Assembly: GCA_031274465.1 (NCBI GenBank) | Contig: JAISQC010000026.1 | Coordinates: 1 to 8,565, forward strand | DNA: 8,565 nucleotides | Direction: 5' to 3' | From: Synergistaceae bacterium | GTDB taxonomy: Bacteria > Synergistota > Synergistia > Synergistales > Synergistaceae | Part shown: one piece after another, positions 4,935 to 8,565 of the stretch | How positions within the stretch are numbered: the first letter of the stretch is position 1 | Layout of the letters: each line of letters opens with the position of its first letter | Notes under the pieces: model-generated | Databases searched by the model: none | Told to the model about the DNA's origin: nothing | What the model saw: only the letters and a program-made list of their open reading frames with translations | Made by a program: the position numbers and the translations under genes

Positions 4935-5777
4935 CTAAAGCGTTATCTCGACGTGCCGCGTCGAATGGCACCCGATGCTGACGGCAACCGGGAGACCGGC
5001 TATGTGAGTCGGGAACGTCTCGATGTGGACGGCGAGCGCCGTGGTTTTGCCGCCCAACCCGGCCGGCCCGATGCCCAACGAGTTTATCGCTTCGAGCAGC
5101 TCGCCCTCAAGGCCGCGCCACAGCCAGCTTCCGTTCGTCGTGCCGATCGGGCGCAGCATCGCCCGCTTTGCCAGCAACGCCGCGTAATCCGCCGTCCCTC
5201 CGACGCCGACGCCGACGATTATCGGCGGGCATGGGTTGGGTCCCGCCGCCTTCACTGCGTCGATCACGAACTCCCTTACGCCGGCGATGCCACTGGCCGG
5301 AGTGAGCATCGCGATCCTGCTCATGTTCTCGCTTCCGAAGCCCTTTGGCGCCAAAGTTATCTTCAATTTGTCGCCCGGCACGACATCGAAATGGATCACC
5401 GCCGGAGTGTTGTCGCCGGTATTGACGCGGTCCACCGGGTCGGCCACCACTGAGGCCCTGAGATACCCCTCCTTGTAGCCGAGGCGGACCCCCTCGTTTA
5501 TCGCGTCGCGGATCGAGCCGCCCGTTATGCGGACATCCTGGCCTAGCTCGACGAACACCATCGCCATCCCGGTGTCCTGGCACAGTGGCAGCTCGCCCTC
5601 GGAAGCTATCCGCGCGTTCTCGAGCAATTGACCCAAGATGTCGCGCGAGACCTCGTCCTCCTCCGATTCCAGCCCGTCTTGCAGCGCTTTTTTGATGTCA
5701 TCGTTAATGAGATAATTCGCGTCGATGCAGAGTTGCTCCACCGCCTCTATCACCTGGCCGACCTCTATCTCCCTCAC
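4935..5777 (-). CDS. Class I fumarate hydratase alpha subunit (internal GTG start)
   Basis: Starting at the GTG at 5777 gives 280 residues, the usual alpha-subunit length. GGGAGGG ends 6 bases before this GTG, an excellent ribosome binding site. The three cluster-binding cysteines expected for a [4Fe-4S] dehydratase are present: PLCQDTG (Cys66), NPCPP (Cys183) and IGCHSTRH (Cys270). Other family features are NTGDNTPA (119-126), KGFGSENMS (145-153), GVGVGGTAD (189-197) and GPAGLGGKTTALAV (237-250). It works with the beta subunit 11 bases downstream. The frame has no stop between the upstream carboxypeptidase and this domain, so the same codons are also the C-terminal part of a 662-residue fusion frame. 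This enzyme belongs in the cytoplasm, whereas the fusion would carry a secretion signal, so the internally initiated form is judged the functional product. Confidence 0.85.
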   Translation of the reverse strand: MREIEVGQVIEAVEQLCIDANYLINDDIKKALQDGLESEEDEVSRDILGQLLENARIASEGELPLCQDTGMAMVFVELGQDVRITGGSIRDAINEGVRLGYKEGYLRASVVADPVDRVNTGDNTPAVIHFDVVPGDKLKITLAPKGFGSENMSRIAMLTPASGIAGVREFVIDAVKAAGPNPCPPIIVGVGVGGTADYAALLAKRAMLRPIGTTNGSWLWRGLEGELLEAINSLGIGPAGLGGKTTALAVHIETFPTHIAGLPVAVSIGCHSTRHVEITL

Positions 5778-6923
5778 TGACAGCCCTCCCTCTTTCAACG
5801 CCGCTCCCGCGCCATCGCCCGGCGCGCGCTCCGCTTCGGTCCATACCGAAGGGTCATCGAACTCGTAATCGTCAAATTCCGTGTCGTCCCCCGGATCGAT
5901 TTCGGGGTCGTATTCGGGCCCATAAAGCCCCGGCCCGTATTCCGCAGGCTCGGGCGCAGACTCGGGCTCCGGCTCGGGCGCAACCGGCCCAGGCGGCGTC
6001 GATGCCGCTTCGGGCACGGCGCCTGCTGGCGCGCCCGAAGCCATCAGGACGTCCAAAGACACCCCGGCCTCGATTGCCTCTAACTGATGAATCACCTTCA
6101 CCGCGCCTCCGCTCGCGACAGTTCTGAAGCCCGCCTCTATCAGAAACGAGGATCCGCTTGCGAGGTCGCCCGACGTCGGGGCGCCGAGCACCACCGAGAC
6201 CAGCCTGACATCCCCGCTCGACGCGGTCGCTATCAGGTTGTGCCTCGACGCGCTCGTCCATCCCGTCTTGAGGCCGTCCACGCCGGGCGTCATCCGCAGG
6301 AGGGGGTTTTTGTTCGTAGTCGTCTTCCCCCTGTAGGTTATCTGAGGGATGCTGTGATAGCGCAACGCGTCGGGATGGGTCTCAATGTAGCTTTTCGACA
6401 GGGCGAGCATGTCCTTTGCCGTGGTCACCTGCCCTTTCGACGGAAGGCCGTTCGGGTTCCTGAAAACCGTCCTGCTCATGCCGAGCTCTCCCGCCTTGTC
6501 GTTCATCAGCTTGTTGAACGCGTCCACGGAACCGGCGACGTGCTCCGCCACGGCAACCGCCGCGTCGTTGCCGGACGCCACGGCGGTGCCTATGAGCAGG
6601 TCGTCCAATGGGACCACGTCCCCGTTCCTGAGGTTCATCCGCGCACCTGGCTGTATCGAGGCCCGCCTGCTCACCTTCACGTCATCGCTCAGGGATATCC
6701 TGCCGTCTTTGATCGCGTCCATCGCCAAGTGCAGAGTCATTATCTTGGCAAGCGACGCCGGGGCGACCTGCACGTCCTCGCTCTGGACGTACAGCACGCT
6801 GCCCGATTTCAAATTCATGAGGATTGCGCCCCATGCCTCCAAACTCGCCGCGTCCGCGCGCGTCGCGGCGTGAAAAATCATCGCCAGCGCTAACAGAAGC
6901 CCCAGCGTGCGGATGACGCGCAT
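4935..6923 (-). CDS. D-Ala-D-Ala carboxypeptidase (PBP5/6-like) with open frame into fumarase alpha
   Basis: The N-terminal part trims the terminal D-Ala from peptidoglycan pentapeptides outside the inner membrane. It starts at the ATG at 6923, which has GGGAGG upstream; a TTG at 6953 is in frame but has no site. Residues 1-25 are a signal peptide ending ADA. The serine-peptidase motifs are complete: S57-L-A-K60 (nucleophile Ser57), S117-G-N119 and K219-T-G221. After the catalytic domain (to about residue 295) there is no evident C-terminal PBP5 beta domain or membrane-anchoring amphipathic helix. Instead comes an Ala/Pro/Glu then Asp/Tyr-rich tail (about 296-370). The frame does not stop and enters the fumarase alpha subunit at residue 383, for 662 residues in all. 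ftsZ lies 88 bases upstream on the same strand. Whether the full-length fusion is made is open. Confidence 0.75.
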   Translation of the reverse strand: MRVIRTLGLLLALAMIFHAATRADAASLEAWGAILMNLKSGSVLYVQSEDVQVAPASLAKIMTLHLAMDAIKDGRISLSDDVKVSRRASIQPGARMNLRNGDVVPLDDLLIGTAVASGNDAAVAVAEHVAGSVDAFNKLMNDKAGELGMSRTVFRNPNGLPSKGQVTTAKDMLALSKSYIETHPDALRYHSIPQITYRGKTTTNKNPLLRMTPGVDGLKTGWTSASRHNLIATASSGDVRLVSVVLGAPTSGDLASGSSFLIEAGFRTVASGGAVKVIHQLEAIEAGVSLDVLMASGAPAGAVPEAASTPPGPVAPEPEPESAPEPAEYGPGLYGPEYDPEIDPGDDTEFDDYEFDDPSVWTEAERAPGDGAGAALKEGGLSVREIEVGQVIEAVEQLCIDANYLINDDIKKALQDGLESEEDEVSRDILGQLLENARIASEGELPLCQDTGMAMVFVELGQDVRITGGSIRDAINEGVRLGYKEGYLRASVVADPVDRVNTGDNTPAVIHFDVVPGDKLKITLAPKGFGSENMSRIAMLTPASGIAGVREFVIDAVKAAGPNPCPPIIVGVGVGGTADYAALLAKRAMLRPIGTTNGSWLWRGLEGELLEAINSLGIGPAGLGGKTTALAVHIETFPTHIAGLPVAVSIGCHSTRHVEITL
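5775..5792 (-). promoter_or_regulatory. Internal ribosome binding site and GTG start of fumarase alpha
   Basis: GAGGGAGGG (5792-5784) is followed by 6 bases and GTG (5777-5775). The same bases contain TGA in another frame (GTGA), the pattern of a 4-base overlapping stop/start, suggesting that the upstream gene may once have ended here. Confidence 0.7.
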
Positions 6924-7011
6924 TGCAAACCACCTCCCGCCTTCAAACGGCAACGGCGCCGCCTGATAAGCGCAGCGCCGTACGGGAATAAATGCCGGTC
7001 TTTTCCCAACG

Positions 7012-8250
7012 CTATTTGTGCTGCTTGCGGCGCAGATACGACGGCGAGTCGAGCGGCGAATCCATCGTGAAAAGCGATTCTTCGTTCAAAAGCTCGGTCC
7101 CTCTGGGATTTGCGCGGGCATCCTGCGAATACGGGGTTTCCTCGTCATCTTCGCCCGATGAACCCAAATCGAAGCCTGTGGCGATGAGCACCATCTGTAT
7201 CTCGTCCTGGACGTCGCGCCCCATGCTTTCGTCGCAGACGAAGCCCCAGATGAAAGTAGCGTCCGTGTCGATCTGCGCCTTGAGCTGCTCCGCCGCAGCC
7301 TGTACCTCGAATATTCCTATGTCCGGGCCTGCCGTGACGTTCAGTATGACCCCCCTCGCCCCCCTGATGGAGCTTTCCATGAGAGGGCTCTCCATGGCGC
7401 GCTTGAGCGCCTCTTCGGTGCGGTTGTCGCCCTTGCCGCTTCCGACGCCCATCACCGCGCCGCCCGAATGCTTCATTATGCTCCGCAGGTCGGCGAAATC
7501 GACGTTAATCTGCCCAGGCCTGGTCACGAGGTCCGTGACGCCCTGCACGGCCTGCCGCAATATCCCGTCCGCCATGGCGAACGCCTCCTGAACCGTTGTG
7601 GAGCGATCGGAGAGCAGCAGGCGGTCATTCGGGACCACTATCAGCGCGTCCACGAATTTTTTTACCTTTTCGATGCCGGCGTTGGAGCAAGTGGTCCTTC
7701 TTTTGCCTTCGAAGCTGAACGGGCGGGTGACGACCGCCACCGTGAGTATGCCCATATCCTTGGCGATCTCCGCGACGACGGGCAGCGCGCCGGTTCCGGT
7801 GCCGCCCCCCATTCCAGCGGCGAGGTAGACCATGTCGCATCCCTTGAGGTAGGCCCTTATGTTCTCCCTCGACTCCAAAGCTGCCTGCTCTCCGACTTCG
7901 GGCTTCGCGCCAGCGCCGCGCCCTTTCGTGAGCTTTTCGCCGATGACGAGCTTTTCGGACGAAAGGCATTTTTCAAGGCAATGAAAATCGGTATTGATGG
8001 CGAGGAACTCCACTCCGCTGGCGCCCGACCTTATGATGTGGTCGAGGGCGTTGTTGCCGCCACCCCCTATTCCGACTACCTTTATCCTCTCCTTGAACGT
8101 GGAAACAGCGGCAGGGACTAGCCGTTTTCTGTTATCCTCAGGCGCTGGAGCGCCTTTCATGTCTTTTATGCCATCCTCCATAAAAGCGAGGGCTGAATTC
8201 GCCAAACACCATTCCCCCTTCGACACCATCTGCAATAGAAAGCCCGCCAT
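7012..8250 (-). CDS. ftsZ: Cell division protein FtsZ
   Basis: FtsZ is the tubulin-like GTPase that polymerises into the division ring. The call rests on IKVVGIGGGGNNALDHI (56-72), GMGGGTGTG (146-154, the tubulin signature for GTP binding), PNDRLL (207-212), the T7 catalytic loop NVDFAD (249-254) and a C-terminal peptide DSPSYLRRK (401-409) resembling the FtsA/ZipA-binding tail. The linker before it (about 362-400) is short and acidic. The ATG at 8250 has AGGA 6 bases upstream and lies about a dozen bases after the predicted transcript start, so it is preferred. It leaves an N-terminal extension of about 55 residues before the first strand, against 10-15 in most FtsZ proteins; a TTG at codon 16 (GGGGG upstream) or Met24 or Met31 are alternatives. 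No ftsA is next to it. The carboxypeptidase and fumarase genes follow on the same strand. Confidence 0.95.
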   Translation of the reverse strand: MAGFLLQMVSKGEWCLANSALAFMEDGIKDMKGAPAPEDNRKRLVPAAVSTFKERIKVVGIGGGGNNALDHIIRSGASGVEFLAINTDFHCLEKCLSSEKLVIGEKLTKGRGAGAKPEVGEQAALESRENIRAYLKGCDMVYLAAGMGGGTGTGALPVVAEIAKDMGILTVAVVTRPFSFEGKRRTTCSNAGIEKVKKFVDALIVVPNDRLLLSDRSTTVQEAFAMADGILRQAVQGVTDLVTRPGQINVDFADLRSIMKHSGGAVMGVGSGKGDNRTEEALKRAMESPLMESSIRGARGVILNVTAGPDIGIFEVQAAAEQLKAQIDTDATFIWGFVCDESMGRDVQDEIQMVLIATGFDLGSSGEDDEETPYSQDARANPRGTELLNEESLFTMDSPLDSPSYLRRKQHK

Positions 8251-8269
8251 AAATTATCCTACGAAAGTT

Positions 8270-8298
8270 ATCATAGAAAGTACGGTTGAGACTGTCAA
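8270..8298 (-). promoter_or_regulatory. Near-consensus sigma70 promoter of ftsZ
   Basis: On the minus strand a perfect TTGACA (8298-8293) is followed after 17 bases by TATGAT (8275-8270), five of six consensus bases. The transcript would begin near 8263, leaving a leader of only about a dozen bases that contains the AGGA site of the ATG at 8250. It may also drive the downstream carboxypeptidase and fumarase genes, since no terminator is evident at 6924-7011. Confidence 0.75.
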
Positions 8299-8312
8299 GT
8301 AGAAGGACGAAT

Positions 8313-8417
8313 ATGTTGCAAAATGTGATAAAGTTACTAAAAGAACATGGATCGGCGATTCCCTTAAAAATAGCGACGGGGGAAATCGCTGGAGCCCTAT
8401 GGAGGCATTTTTGGTGA
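8313..8417 (+). CDS. 34-codon small ORF coupled to the DUF2156-like gene
   Basis: ATG at 8313 has AAGGA 5-6 bases upstream and encodes MLQNVIKLLKEHGSAIPLKI and 14 further residues ending WRHFW. Its TGA (8415-8417) overlaps the GTG (8414-8416) of the next gene in a GTGA, typical of translational coupling. I do not recognise the peptide. The start resembles the first helix of a small winged-helix domain (IKLLKEHG), so it could be a leader peptide, a tiny protein, or the remnant of a longer regulator. Confidence 0.45.
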   Translation: MLQNVIKLLKEHGSAIPLKIATGEIAGALWRHFW

Positions 8418-8565
8418 GACTACTTTTCAAATCAGTGAACCTCGATACGATGGTGCCATATCTCGACCTGTGGAAAAAAACGCCGCAAAAATCGTCCGAC
8501 TACTCATCCGGGGTCCTGCTCTGCTGGGAGCGGGCGCTTGGCTATCAGCTCGCGTTCGACGAGGC
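8414..8565 (+). CDS. DUF2156-like protein, N-terminal fragment
   Basis: The frame from GTG at 8414 is open to the window edge (50 codons). GGAGG lies 8 bases upstream. The visible sequence, with VPYLDLW (14-20), PQKSSDYSSGVLLCWERALGYQLAF (24-48), resembles the N-terminus of DUF2156/phosphatidylglycerol lysyltransferase C-terminal-like proteins, where a P..SSDYSFTNLF.W...YGY pattern is common. These are GNAT-fold putative acyl or aminoacyl transferases of mostly unknown substrate. The fragment is short, so the call is tentative. Confidence 0.55.
   Translation, partial: MRLLFKSVNLDTMVPYLDLWKKTPQKSSDYSSGVLLCWERALGYQLAFDE

Noticed and set aside
4647..5453. 268-codon plus-strand frame opposite the fumarase genes
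   Set aside because: Arg/Pro-rich antisense frame typical of GC-rich coding DNA; both fumarase subunits are unambiguous on the other strand.
5940..6000. Pro/Glu repeats in the carboxypeptidase tail as a tandem repeat or CRISPR-like array
   Set aside because: Only a low-complexity protein linker; no regular repeat-spacer structure.
6087..6893. 268-codon plus-strand frame opposite the carboxypeptidase
   Set aside because: Antisense shadow; the minus strand has all three catalytic motifs in order.
7468..8121. 217-codon plus-strand frame opposite ftsZ
   Set aside because: Antisense shadow of a clear FtsZ.

Overview
The window looks like a chromosomal piece of a GC-rich, diderm, probably strictly anaerobic bacterium. 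The signs are a two-subunit oxygen-labile class I fumarase, a penicillin-binding-type carboxypeptidase with a signal peptide, FtsZ, and type IV pilus minor components. The combination would suit a Synergistota-like anaerobe, but that is inference from gene content and style only; there is no rRNA or other phylogenetic marker beyond FtsZ.

Left part (1-2133, minus strand): a type IV pilus minor-component pair, a PilX-like small pilin (1409-2050) followed by a secreted PilY1-like protein that runs off the left edge (<1-1253). A good sigma70 promoter lies upstream of the pilin. A short palindromic MITE sits between the two genes and supplies the pilin stop codon.

Middle part (about 2090-4350): an AT-richer accessory island. 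On the minus strand a promoter drives a tight three-gene unit: a Phd-like antitoxin fused to a HARE/winged-helix-like domain, an 84-residue one-pass membrane protein, and a family 6 uracil/hypoxanthine-DNA glycosylase. Divergently, on the plus strand, lie the wreck of a HigB-like toxin and a HigA-like XRE antitoxin. The antitoxin has been hit in its fifth codon by a 182-bp, fully palindromic, IS5-like MITE with a CTAA target duplication. The MITE carries a Shine-Dalgarno and ATG that restart the antitoxin in frame. Palindromic operator-like sequences lie near both edges of the island.

Right part (4390-8250, minus strand): ftsZ with a near-consensus promoter, then a D-Ala-D-Ala carboxypeptidase whose frame runs without a stop into the fumarase alpha subunit, then the fumarase beta subunit. 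Inside the apparent fusion, a strong Shine-Dalgarno and GTG mark the exact expected start of a 280-residue fumarase alpha subunit. A free cytoplasmic alpha subunit is therefore probably made, whether or not the fused secreted form exists.

Right edge (8313-8565, plus strand), divergent from ftsZ: a 34-codon small ORF overlaps by 4 bases the start of a DUF2156-like gene that runs off the window.
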